A stretch of 64,000 nt of DNA from Hemibagrus wyckioides (lineage: Eukaryota > Chordata > Actinopteri > Siluriformes > Bagridae). The stretch's first letter is position 1, and each line of letters begins with the position of its first letter. Positions 20,111 through 31,263 of this stretch are shown one piece after another. The translations under genes were made by a program, and so were the position numbers. The stretch spans positions 26,797,855 to 26,861,854 of the forward strand of contig NC_080715.1 in the NCBI RefSeq assembly GCF_019097595.1, read 5' to 3'. Under the pieces are notes generated by a model. It searched no databases, was not told the origin of the DNA, and was given only the letters and a program-made list of their open reading frames with translations.

Positions 20111-20508
20111 CCCCAAAGGCATTATGTGGTACTGCACCCAAGTTATCCCAAAACTATTATAGCATATAATCCTGTGCTGCTGTGTTGTGGTAAGTGTTTG
20201 TTAATAGTGCCATGTCACAATTATGTAACCCCTTTATGATTAAACTAATGACAAAGCAATATAATCAATTATAAATAATAAATACAATTATAAATCATTT
20301 AAATTTACCTTAAAATTAAGAGAGGAGGGTTACATCAGCATTTTATTTTAGTTACCTTATTTCAACTGCTTAAACAAATATTGTTAATTTATACACTATC
20401 TAATAATTTAATGACTAATTTATGAATTGATACAATTTATAACACTTTGCACCGAAAAACTCACTTTTAAATGACATTCTGCACCTGGACCACAGTCCAG
20501 CTCACTGC
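20111..20508. other. AT-rich DNA before the minisatellite
   Basis: About 400 bases, very AT-rich, no gene seen. The last part (cacctggaccacagtccag) merges into the first degenerate minisatellite units. Confidence 0.4.
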
Positions 20509-23500
20509 ACCGTGACATTAAAACTGAGGTACAAACAGAACCATGACTAAGAGGTACATACTGAACTGTAACACCAAGATACATACCGAACCGTGACTTT
20601 ATAACTGAGGTACATACCAAACTGTGACTTTATAACTGAGCTACATACCGAATTGAATTTTATAACTGAGGTACATACCGAACCGTGGCTTTATAACTGA
20701 GCTACATACCGAGCTGTGACTTTATAACTGAGCTACATACCGAATTAAACTTTATAACTGAGGTAGATACCGAACCGTGACTTTATAACTGAGGTACATA
20801 CCAAACCGTGACTTTATAACTGAGGTACATACCGAACCGTGACTTTATAAGTGAGGTAAATACTGAATTGAACTTTATAACTGAGGTACATACTGATCTG
20901 TGACTTTATAACTGAAGTACATACCGAACCATGACTTTATAACTGAGGTACATACCGAACCGTGACTTTATAACTGAGCTACATACCGAATTGGACTATA
21001 TAACTGAGGTACATACCGAACCGTGACTTTATAACTGAGGTACATACCAAACCGTGACTTTATAACTGAGGTACATACCGAACCGTGACTTTATAACTGA
21101 TCTACGTACCGAATTGGACTTTATAAATGATCTACATACCAAATTGGACTTTATAACTGAGGTACATACCGAACTGAACTTTATAACTGGGGTACATACC
21201 GAACCGTGACTTTATAGCTGAGGTACATACTGAACCATGACGTTATAACTGAGGTAAATACCGAACCATGACTTTATAAATGAGCAACATACCGAATTGG
21301 ACTTCATAACTGAGGTAAATACCGAACCGTGACTTTATAACTGAGGTACATACTGAATTGGACTTCATGACTGAGGTAAATACCGAACCGTGACTTTATA
21401 ACTGAGGTACATACCGAATTGGACTTCATGACTGAGATAAATACCGAACCGTGACTTTATAACTGAGGAACATATGGAATTGGACTTTATAACTGAGGTA
21501 AATACCGAACCGCAACTTTATAACTAAGGTACATACCGAATTAACCTTCATAAGTGAGGTACATACCGAACCGTGACTTTATAACTGAGGTACATACCGA
21601 ACCGTGACTTTATAACTGAGGAATATACCGAATTGGACTTTATAACTAAGGTAAATACCGGACCATGACTCTATAACTGAGGAACATACAGAATTGGACT
21701 TTATAACTGAGGTAAATACCGAACCATGACTTTATAACTTAGGAACATACAGAATTGGACTTTATAACTGAGGTAAATACCAAACATGACTTTATATCTG
21801 AGGTACATTCTGAACTGTGACTTTATAACTGATCTACATACCAAATTGAACTTTATAACTGAGGTACATACTGAACCATGACTTTATAACTGATCTACAT
21901 AGCGAATTGAACGTTATAACTGATCTACATAACAAATTGGACTTTATAACTGAGGTACATACTGAACCATGACTTTATAACTGAGGTACATACTGAACCA
22001 TGACTTTATAACTGAGGTACATACTGAACTGTGACTTTATAAATGAGGTACATACCAAATTGAACTTTATAACTGAGGTACATACTGAACCATGACTTTA
22101 TAACTGAGGTACATACTGAACCGTGACTTTATAACTGAGGCACATACCGAATTGAACCTTTTAACTGAGGTACATACTGAACCGTGACTTTATAACTGAG
22201 GTACATACTGAACTGTGACTTTATAACTGATATACATAGCGAATTGAACTTTATAACTGATCTACATACCAAATTGGACTTTATAACTGAGGTACATACT
22301 TAACCATGACTTTATAACTGAGGTACATACCGAACTGTGACTTTATAACTGATCTACATACCGAATTGGACTTTATAAATGATCTACATACCGAATTGGA
22401 CTTTATAACTGAGGTACATACCAAATCGTGACTTTATAACTGAGGTACATACTGAACCATGACTTTATAACTGAGGTACATACCGAATTGAACTTTATAA
22501 CTGAGGTACATACCGATCCATGACTTTATAACTGAGGTACATACCGAACCATGACTTTATAACTGAGCAACATACCGAATTGGACTTTATAACTGAGGGA
22601 AATAGCGAACCATGACTTTATAACTGAGGTACATACCGAATTGGACTTCATGACTGAGGTAAATACCGAACCATGACTTTATAACTGAGGAACATACGGA
22701 ATTGGACTTCATAACTGAGGTAAATACCGAACCGCGACTTTATAACTAAGGTACATACCGAATTAACCTTTATAAGTGAGGTACAAACCGAACCGTGACT
22801 TTATAACTGAGGTCCATACCGAACCGTGACTTCATAACTGATCTACATACCGAATTGGACTTAATAACTGAGGTACATACCGATCCATGACTTTATAACT
22901 GAGGTACATACTGAACCGTGACTTTATAACTGAGGTCCATACCGAACCGTGACTTCATAACTGATCTACATACCGAATTGGACTTAATAACTGAGGTACA
23001 TACCGATCCATGACTTTATAACTGAGGTACATACTGAACCGTGACTTTATAACTGAGGTACATACCGAACTGTGACTTATAACTGATCTACATACCGAAT
23101 TGAACTTTGTAACTGAGGTACATACTGAACCATGACTTTATAACTGAGGTACATACGGAATTGGACTTTATAACTGAGGTAAATATCGAACCATGACTTT
23201 ATATCTGAGGTACATTCTGAACTGTGACTTTATAACTGATCTACATACCGAATTGAACTTTATAACTGAGATACATACTGAACCATGACTTTATAACTGA
23301 GGAACATACCGAATTGGACTTTATAACTGAAGTAAATACCAAACCATGACTTTATATCTGAGGTACATTCGGAACTGTGACTTTATAACTGATCTACATA
23401 CCGAATTGAACTTTATAACTGAGGTACATACTGAACCGTGACTTTATAACTGAGGTACATACTTAACTGTGACTTTATAACTGATCTACATAGCGAATTG

Positions 23501-25048
23501 AACTTTATAACTGATCTATATAGATCTATCTAACTGATCTATATAGATCTACTGATCTAACCATGACTTTATAACTGAGGTACATACCGAATTGAACTTT
23601 ATAACTGAGGTACATACCTATCCATGACTTTATAACTGAGGTACATACCGAACCATGACTTTATAACTGAGGTACATACCGAACCATGACTTTATAAATG
23701 AGCAACATACCAAATTGGACTTTATAACTGAGGTACATACCGAACCATGACTTTATAACTGAGGTACATACCGAACCATGACTTTATAAATGAGCAACAT
23801 ACCAAATTGGACTTTATAACTGAGGTAAATAGCGAACCGTGACTTTATAACTGAGGTACATACCGAATTGGACTTCATGACTGAGGTACATACCAAACCG
23901 TGACTTTATAACTGAGGTACATACCGAATTGGACTTCATGACTGAGGTAAATACCGAACCATGACTTTATAACTGAGGAACATATGGAATTGGACTTCAT
24001 AACTGAGGTAAATACCGAACCGCGACTTTATAACTAAGGTACATACCGAATTAACCTTTATAAGTGAGGTACAAACTGAACCATGACTTTATAACTGAGG
24101 TACATACCGAACCGTGACTTCATAACTGATCTACATACCGAATTGGACTTTGTAACTGAGGTACATAACGATCCATGACTTTATAACTGAGGTACATACT
24201 GAACCATGACTTTATAACTGAGGTACATACCGAACTGTGACTTATAACTGATCTACATGCCGAATTGAACTTTGTAACTGAGGTACATACTGAACCATGA
24301 CTTTATAACTGAGGTACATATGGAATTGGACTTTATAAATGAGGTAAATACCGAACCATGACTTTATATCTGAGGTACATACCGAATTGGACTTCATGAC
24401 TGAGGTAAATACCGAACCGTGACTTTATAACTGAGGTACATACTGAACTGTGACTTATAACTGATCTACATACCGAATTGAACTTTGTAACTGAGGTACA
24501 TACTGAACCATGACTTTATAACTGAGGTACATACGGAATTGGACTTTATAACTGAGGTAAATACCGAACCATGACTTTATATCTGAGGTACATACCGAAT
24601 TGGACTTCATGACTGAGGTATATACCGAACCGTGACTTATAACTGAGGTACATACTGAACTGTGACTTTATAACTGATCTACATACCAAATTGAACTTTA
24701 TAACTGAGGTACATACCGAACCGTGACTTTATAACTGAGGTAAATTCTGAACTGTGACTTTATAACTGATCTATATACCAAATTGGACATTATAACTGAG
24801 GTACATACTGAACAATGACTTTATAACTGAGGTACAAACCGAATTGGACTTTATAACTGAGGTACATACTGAACCATGATTTATAACTGAGGTACATACT
24901 GAACCATGACTTTATAACTGAGCTACATACCGAATTGGACTTTATAACTGAGGTACATACCGAATTGAACTTTATAACTGAGGTACATACCGATCTGTGA
25001 CTTTATAACTGAAGTACATACCGAACCGTGACTTTATAACTGAGGTAC
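20509..25048 (+). repeat. 30/31-bp minisatellite, first segment (~148 units)
   Basis: Two unit types alternate. The 31-bp type has ataccgaaccgtgactttat followed by aactgaggtac; the 30-bp type has ataccgaattggactttat or ...gaattgaac.... The linker is either gaggtac or gatctac. Single-base variants are many, but the array is continuous from 20509 to the Gypsy insertion. It resumes at 30007-30692 and 33790-34768. Open frames through it are short and meaningless. Confidence 0.97.
25044..25048 (+). other. Target-site duplication of the Gypsy element (left)
   Basis: GGTAC, repeated at 30007-30011 directly after the 3' LTR. It comes from the minisatellite unit. Confidence 0.9.
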
Positions 25049-25422
25049 TGTAATGTCACAACATCATCCAGCCCACCAGAGGGAGCCCTCACCTGAATAC
25101 TAACCCCTCTGGGTTCACTTCCTGGTAGCACTCTAGGATATAAGCAGCATGCTAACCAGCATTCTTTGCGAAGTAACATTGCCGTGTGACTTACCAAGCC
25201 TTGGATTACTCCCTTTCTTGTATGGACTATTGTGTATGGACTTTTGCCTGTTTATCCTCTCATTTACGAGTTTGGTTTACGTTTTGGTTTTGTCGTTGGT
25301 GTTATTTGGTTTTCCAGTTTTTTGACTTCTGCACTGCTAAAGGTTTACAAGTTGTTCCTGCTGTCTTCTTCAATAAATCTGCAAATGGATTCTATCCAAC
25401 CTGCCTCTAACGAGTCATCACA
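25049..25422 (+). repeat. 5' LTR of the Gypsy element
   Basis: Starts TGTAATGTCACAACATC and ends GAGTCATCACA. It contains TATAAG (25139-25144) and cttcaataaatct (AATAAA about 25371-25376). The gag ATG (25385) lies in its last 38 bases. Confidence 0.95.
25139..25177 (+). promoter_or_regulatory. TATA box and predicted start of R with self-primer
   Basis: TATAAG at 25139-25144; 29 bases on, GCGAAGTAAC (25168-25177) is the exact reverse complement of the bases just after the LTR (25424-25433). If transcription starts at about 25168, the RNA 5' end can anneal to that site and prime first-strand synthesis, as known for Tf1. Confidence 0.65.
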
Positions 25423-26290
25423 GGTTACTTCGCCATCGGAGAATCCAACGGATTTACAGGCAGCAATATGGCGCCATGGGGTGATTATCCGTGCCTATCA
25501 AGCCGAAGTGGAGACGCTTAAAGCTACCAACCAGCAGCTACAACAACAAGCCCACCATGCTGCTACCACTTCGGCTCCCACACCGCAACCACACCATGAA
25601 CTACCATGTTTCGCTCTCCCCGAAAAGTTTGATGGATCAGCCGACCGCTGCCGTGGTTTCCTCCGCCAATGTGACAACTTTTTCACCCGACAGGAGTGAC
25701 TCTATCAGGTGCGCATTCATGCTCTCTCTGCTGACGGGTAAAGCATTAGCTTGGGCTTCAGCGTTGTGGGACTCAGACCCCCAAGTTAAGTCTTCAGCCA
25801 GCTATCTCACAGGGTTGATTCGCGAGGTGTTCGAGTACCCGGCTGGAGGCAAAGACATCTCAGTGCAACTACTGGAGCTACGTCAAGGGTCTGAATCAGC
25901 TGCAGAGTACGCCATTAAGTTCTGCACGCTTGCTGCACAGTCTGGCTGGAATTCTACGGCGTTGTTGGCAGTTTTCCGTGAGGGTTTAACTCCAGTACTT
26001 CAAGCAGAGATGGCCTGCAAGGACTCTAATGTCTCGTTATCACAGTATATCTCTACCACCATTAGACTGGATAACCTTCATCGTCAACATGGTCCGCCTC
26101 CTGCCCCCCCACTCAGTAACTCGCCAACGACATGAAATTCACAGCCTTGCTGAAGTCCCTGGACCTATGCAATTAGGCCGAACTTGCATCACGACCGAGG
26201 AACGTCAAAGACATTATCATCAGCAGCTCTGGTATTACTGCGGTGAACCAGGCCACCAAGTCTACCAGTGCCCCGAGAGGTCTACCACAT
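25385..26290 (+). pseudogene. gag: Gypsy gag pseudogene (capsid and zinc knuckle)
   Basis: Starts MDSIQPASNESSQ inside the 5' LTR. A coiled-coil-like segment ([19 protein letters not shown]) leads to the capsid, whose start ([20 protein letters not shown]) ends at a stop at 25697-25699 after a small deletion. The next frame carries the bulk of capsid ([55 protein letters not shown]) to 26133. A third frame contains the nucleocapsid knuckle CGEPGHQVYQC at about 26239-26271, in which the first Cys of the usual CCHC appears replaced by an aromatic residue. Two frame changes are therefore needed to read through. Confidence 0.88.
25424..25433 (+). other. Self-priming primer-binding site
   Basis: GTTACTTCGC, one base after the 5' LTR, complementary to the predicted RNA 5' end at 25168-25177. 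No match to a tRNA 3' end (which would start TGG) is seen here. It lies within the gag frame. Confidence 0.65.
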
Positions 26291-26805
26291 CTCAGGTGGG
26301 GAAACTAGCCAAAGATTCCAAGGTTGTTCTGCCTGCCATGTTACGTTATGCTAATGAGCGTTTCCCCGTCTCAGCATTGATCGACTCAGGGGCAGCAGTC
26401 AACTTGATCGACAGCAGCCTAGTCCAAGACCTCCAGCTACCCACGCTTCCATGTATTCCTCCTCTGAAAATCACCGCCGTCAACAATCAGCCTATTGGGA
26501 AAGGCTTCCTCACACACCAAACCACAGCTTTAGACCTGGAGATCGGACTGTTTCACCATGAAAAGCTATCATTCTATGTCATCGTGTCACCTGCCAACCC
26601 CATTATCCTCGGCTTTCCCTGGCTGCAACAGCATGACCCTCATATATCCTGGAGAGAGGGGGAACTGAGACGCTGGTCGGATTTCTGCCTCAACACCTGC
26701 TTCCATAACCCTACACCTCGCCCATGTCTCACTACCTCCATTGAGAGTCCCATGGTCACAGCTACAGTGACATTACCTGTATTTAGCTGCATGAGCTGTA
26801 TTTAG
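26291..26805 (+). pseudogene. Gypsy protease pseudogene
   Basis: In the same frame as the zinc knuckle. The aspartic protease motif ALIDSGAAVNLIDSSL is at about 26374-26421, followed by IILGFPWLQQHDPHISW (about 26608-26660), the conserved end of the retropepsin fold. The frame ends at 26803-26805 before the RT. Protease would process the Gag-Pol polyprotein. Confidence 0.85.
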
Positions 26806-27712
26806 TAAAGAGAAAGCCACCAAACTCCCACTTCATTGTTCATATGACTGTGCCATTGAGCTACTGCCCAACGCCATGCCACCTAAGAACCGTATCTACC
26901 CTCTCTCACTTCCTGAAAAGAAAGCCATGGAGGAGTACATCGAGGAAGCCCTGGCAGCAGGGTACATTCGTCCATCCACCTCTCCAGCCGCTGCAGGCTT
27001 TTTCTTTGTGGAAAAGAAGGACGGGGGCCTACGTCCTTGTATAGATTACCGGGGACTGAACTCTATCACAGTGCCGTACCCTTACCCACTGCCTTTAGTC
27101 CCTGCTGCACTGGAACAACTACAAGGAGCCAAGTTTTACACTAAGTTGGATTTACTGAGTGCATACAACCTTGTACGGATAAGAGAGGGAGATGAATGGA
27201 AGACGGCCTTCCACACCACCCAGGGGCATTACGAATATTTAGTTATGCCATATGGACTCATTAACGCAACAGCAGTGTTCCAGTCGCTCATAAACGAGGT
27301 CTTCAGAGACATGCTGAATCGCTTTATCGCTTACATTGACGACATCTTGATCTACTCTGCTAATCTCACAGACCACATCAAGCACGTCTGTTCTGTACTC
27401 TCTCGGCTCCTAGAACACAATCTCTATGCCAAGCTAGAAAAATGTGAGTTCCATAGACAATCCACATCATTTCTGGGCTACATCATCTCGGAAGAAGGGG
27501 TTGGGATGGACCAGTCCAAAGTCACAGCTGTCACTTCCTGGCCAGAGCCCACCAGTATCAAAGATTTGCAGCACTTCTTGGGTTTTGCCAATTTCTACCG
27601 GAGATTTATCCGCAACTACAGCACCATAGCCGGGCCACTCACCTCCTTGCTGAAAGGAAAACCCAAGAAATTGGTATGTACTGACAAGGCGAGGGGGCAT
27701 TCCAAAAGCTGA
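26806..27712 (+). pseudogene. pol: Gypsy reverse transcriptase
   Basis: Open for 278 codons from 26876. RT blocks in order: [80 protein letters not shown], the active site YIDD (27332-27343), then [18 protein letters not shown] and the thumb [20 protein letters not shown]. The usual Asn-Ala-Pro after the GL motif reads NATA. The frame ends at 27710-27712 after a frameshift near 27680-27700, just before RNase H. The sequence fits sushi-like chromoviruses. Confidence 0.93.
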
Positions 27713-28160
27713 AACTAAGTTTTACTACCGCTCCTATACTTTGTCACCCTGATCCTGACCTCCCATTTGTTGTTGAGGTTGATGCATCGAGCTGTGGCAT
27801 CGGCGCAGTGCTCTCCCAGCGCCAAGGAGACTCTGGAAAGTTACACCCCTGTGCTTACTTCTCCAGAAAACTTTTGGCCACCAAAGTGAACTATGACGTG
27901 GGGAATCGAGAATTATTGTCCATGAAGGCGGCCTTGGAGGAATGGCGGCATTGGCTGGAGGGGGCCCAACACCCGTTCCTAATTCTCACAGACCACAGAA
28001 ACCTGGAATACCTCAGAGGGGCGAAATGCTTGAACCCACGCCAAGCCCGGTAGGCATTGTTCTTTACCCGATTCAAGTTTTCAGTTACTTATCGCCCTGG
28101 TTCCAAGAATGGTAAAGGTGATGCCCTATCTCGACAGTTTGAAACCCATGAGCAGCACAC
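27713..28160 (+). pseudogene. Gypsy RNase H
   Basis: [15 protein letters not shown] (first Asp, about 27775), [30 protein letters not shown] (Glu) and [12 protein letters not shown] (Asp) are all readable. A TAG at 28051-28053 interrupts where related elements have Trp (QAR-stop-ALFFTRF), an apparent TGG to TAG change. The frame resumes with [15 protein letters not shown] up to about 28140. Confidence 0.9.
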
Positions 28161-28208
28161 TCACCCTGAATCCATTCTTCCACCATCAGTTATTCTAGCC
28201 CCCATCCA

Positions 28209-29035
28209 GTGGAGCCTAATAGAGGAGATTCAGCAGACAAACACCAGAGAACCCCCTCCACCGACCTGTCCACCGTCAAAACTCTCTGTACCCACCGATC
28301 TGTGCCACCGTGTTTTATGCAGTGGACTCATGAGAGCCCTGGTTCTGGACACCCAGGCATTCGGCTCACCACCCAGTTACTCAGACACACGTTCTGGTGG
28401 CCATCACCCACAGCAGATGCAGAGGGGTTCGTCAAGGCCTGTATCACCTGTGCTCAATCCCGCACCAGCCACCAACTGCCAGAAGGGTTGCTGGAGCCCT
28501 TACCTATCCCACGTCGGCCCTGGTCCAACATATCTACAGATTTCCTCACAGACCTTCCTGAGTCCCAAGGGTATACTGCAGTCATGGTCATGATCGCTCA
28601 CTTTTCCAAGGCCTGCAAACTTATCCCCATGAAGGGGCTGCCCACAGCCATGGAAACAGCCCAAGCCTTGTTCCTCCATGTGTTCCAGAACTACGGCCTC
28701 CCAGAAGACATTGTCTGTGATCGTGGGTCACAGTTTACTTCACGAGTCTGGCAGGCCTTCTGCTCACAACTGGGCATTAACATCAGCCTGAGCTCCGGAT
28801 ACCACCCCCAGTCTAATGGCCAAGCAGAACGGTTAAACCAAGAACTCAGGAGGTTTCTGAGGGCCTACTGTAGCAGAGAGCAACAGCGGTGGAGTGAGTT
28901 TCTCCCCTGGGCAGAGTATGCCCAGAACTCTCTGACACACTCCTCTACCGGACTTACACCCTTTCAATGTGTTCTAGGCTACCAGCCCCGTTGTTCCCGT
29001 AGTCCGGAGAGCCTTCAAATGTGGATGAGTGGTCA
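28209..29035 (+). pseudogene. Gypsy integrase, zinc and catalytic domains
   Basis: HHCC zinc domain ([17 protein letters not shown] and CITCAQSR, about 28351-28470), then the catalytic triad: [12 protein letters not shown] (Asp, about 28530), [14 protein letters not shown] (Asp, about 28710) and [13 protein letters not shown] (Glu, about 28810). The frame is intact up to about 29010, then shifts; the remainder of the tract to 29249 is out of frame. One or more changes near 28209-28330 break the link from RNase H. Confidence 0.9.
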
Positions 29036-29686
29036 AGAAGGAGCCAGGAGGTCTGGGAACGGGCTCATGTGTGCCTCCAGAGAGCAGGGAGGAGACAACG
29101 GATTCAGGCTAACCGTCATCATCGTCCTCATCCTGCCTATAGAGTGGGTCAAAGAGTCTGGCTTTCCACCCGTAATCTCAAGCTGCAGCTCCCCTGTCGA
29201 AAGCTCAGTCCCCGGTTTATTGGCCCCTTTCGCATACTTCATGAAGTGAATCCAGTGGCATATCGCCTGGAACTGCCTGCTTCCTACCGCATCTCTCCCA
29301 CGTTCCATGTGTCGCTGCTTAAACTGGTCAGAGAGACTCGCTCCGAGACCCACGAGACCATCGAACCTCCTCCTCCCCTAGACATTGATGGGGCACCAGC
29401 TTACCGGGTCCATGCCCTCCTGAACTCCCGTTGTGTCGGCCGCCAACTGCAGTATTTGGTGGACTGGGAGGGGTACGGCCCAGAGGAGTGTTGCTGGGTA
29501 GAATTTGCTGACATCCTTGATCCCTTCTTAATTGAGGAGTTCTGCCGCAACTTCCCTAACAGGCCTGGCCCACGTCCCAGAGGGCACCCACATCGACGAA
29601 CACCAGGAGGTGTTCTTAGAGGGGGGGGTTCTGTAATGTCACAACATCATCCAGCCCACCAGAGGGAGCCCTCACCTGAATACTAA
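29021..29686 (+). pseudogene. Gypsy integrase C-terminus with chromodomain
   Basis: Continues the integrase in the next frame: [15 protein letters not shown] and [18 protein letters not shown] (GPY/F module), [12 protein letters not shown], then a chromodomain at about 29398-29560 ([40 protein letters not shown]). Chromodomains of this class can direct integration to heterochromatin. A basic Pro/Arg/Gly tail follows, and the frame ends at a stop at 29684-29686, about 52 bases inside the 3' LTR. The piece is open for 221 codons. Confidence 0.9.
29618..29631 (+). other. Polypurine tract of the Gypsy element
   Basis: agaggggggggttc immediately before the 3' LTR. The run of eight G is the plus-strand primer candidate. 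Confidence 0.75.
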
Positions 29687-30006
29687 CCCCTCTGGGTTCA
29701 CTTCCTGGTAGCACGCTAGGATATAAGCAGCATGCTAACCAGCATTCTTTGCAAAGTAACGTTGCGGTGTGACTTACCAAGCCTTGGATTACTCCCTTTC
29801 TTGTATGGACTATTGTGTATGGACTTTTGCCTGTTTATCCTCTCATTTACGAGTTTTGGTTTACGTTTTGGTTTTGTCGCTAGTGTTATTTGGTTTTCTG
29901 GTTTTTTGACTTCTGCACTGCTAAAGGTTTATGAGTTGTTCCTGCTGTCTTCTTCAATAAATCTGCAAATGGATTCTATCCAACCTGCCTCTAATGAGTC
30001 ATCACA
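29632..30006 (+). repeat. 3' LTR of the Gypsy element
   Basis: 375 bp, TGTAATGTCACAAC...GAGTCATCACA. In this copy the self-primer reads GCAAAGTAAC, one base different from the 5' copy. Followed directly by GGTAC (30007-30011), the target duplication. Confidence 0.95.
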
Positions 30007-30692
30007 GGTACATACCGAACTGTGACTTTATAACTGATCTACATACCGAATTGGACTTTATAAATGATCTACATACCGAATTGGACTTTATAACTGAGGT
30101 ACATACTGAACCGTGACCTTATAGCTGAGGTACATACGGAACCATGACTTTATAACTGAGATACATACCGATCCATGACTTTATAACTGAGGTACATACC
30201 GAACCATGACTTTATACTTTATAACTTAGGAACATACAGAATTGGACTTTATAACTGAGGTAAATACCAAACCATGACTTTATATCTGAGGTACATTCTG
30301 AACTGTGACTTTATAACTGATCTACATACCAAATTGAACTTTATAACTGAGGTACATACTGAACCATGACTTTATAACTGATCTACATACCGAATTGAAC
30401 TTTATAACTGAGGTACATACTGAACCGTGACTTTATAACTGAGGTACATACTGAACTGTGACTTTATAACTGATCTACATACCAAATTGAACTTTATAAC
30501 TGAGGTACTTACCGAACCGTGACTTTATAACTGAGGTAAATACTGAACTTTGACTTTATAACTGATCTACATACCAAATTGGACATTATAACTGATGTAC
30601 ATACCGAACCGTGACTTTATAGCTGAGGTACATACTGAACCATGACTTTATAACTGAGGTACATACCGAATTGAACTTTATAACTGAGGTAC
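30007..30692 (+). repeat. 30/31-bp minisatellite, second segment
   Basis: The array resumes after the Gypsy element with the same unit types and ends ...ataactgaggtac at the start of the LINE. About 22 units. One local disturbance is tttatactttataac at about 30212-30226. Confidence 0.95.
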
Positions 30693-30870
30693 AGAAAGCA
30701 AGGACTATTACATCGCCCGGATTGGCATTACCGGGGCCCCAACCTGGAGCCAGGCCTGGGGCTGGGGCACTTCCCGTAGGCCCACCACCCGCAGGAAGGA
30801 GCATAAGAGGCTGGTGCAATGTGTTTTGGGTAGCAATCATGGGCAGGGGCCTAGATGACCCAAACCCTGG

Positions 30871-31263
30871 TTGAAGAATCTGGCTCTTGGGACATGGAAT
30901 GTCACTTCACTGGGGGGGAAGGAGCCTGAGCTGGTGGGGGAGGCTGAGCAGTACCGGCTAGAGATAGTCGGGCTTGCCTCCACGCACAGCCTGGGCTCTG
31001 GAACCCAACTCCTTGAGAGAGGTTGGACCCTCTACTACTCTGGAGTACCTCAAGGTGAGAGGCGGCGGGCTGGGGTGGGCTTGCTTATAGCCCCCGAGCT
31101 CAGCCGCCATGTGTTGGAGTTTTCCCCAGTAAATGAGAGGGTGGTTTCCCTGCGCCTTCAGGTGGGGGATAGGGGCCTCACTGCCTCAGCAGTGTGGAGT
31201 ACCCAACCTTCTTGGAGACCCTACAAGGGGTGCTGGAAGGTGCCCCGACTGGGGACTCCATAG
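30871..31263 (+). pseudogene. LINE endonuclease, N-terminal part
   Basis: Starts MKNLALGTWNVTSLGGKEPE, the conserved first strand of an exonuclease-endonuclease-phosphatase fold, and reads through LEIVGLASTHSLGSG, RRRAGVGLLIAPELS and NERVVSLRLQVGD. The frame is lost near 31185-31200 (a deletion between AS and EYPTFLE), where the next frame takes over. The usual Glu metal ligand motif (QET) reads ASTHS here, as in related fish elements to my memory. Confidence 0.85.

Larger units (their letters stand above)
25049..30006 (+). mobile_element. Ty3/Gypsy chromovirus, sushi-like, full length but broken
   Basis: A 4958-bp LTR retrotransposon with 374/375-bp LTRs, 5-bp target duplication, gag, protease, RT, RNase H, integrase and a C-terminal chromodomain. 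The chromodomain, the RT type and the self-priming site point to the vertebrate Tf1/sushi group of Metaviridae. The LTRs differ at about 12 sites and one indel by eye (about 3%), so it is younger than the retrovirus at 2605. Each coding block carries at least one stop or frameshift. It sits in, and splits, the minisatellite. Confidence 0.96.

Noticed and set aside
29033..29353. 106-codon minus-strand frame
   Set aside because: Antisense shadow of the Gypsy integrase and chromodomain region.
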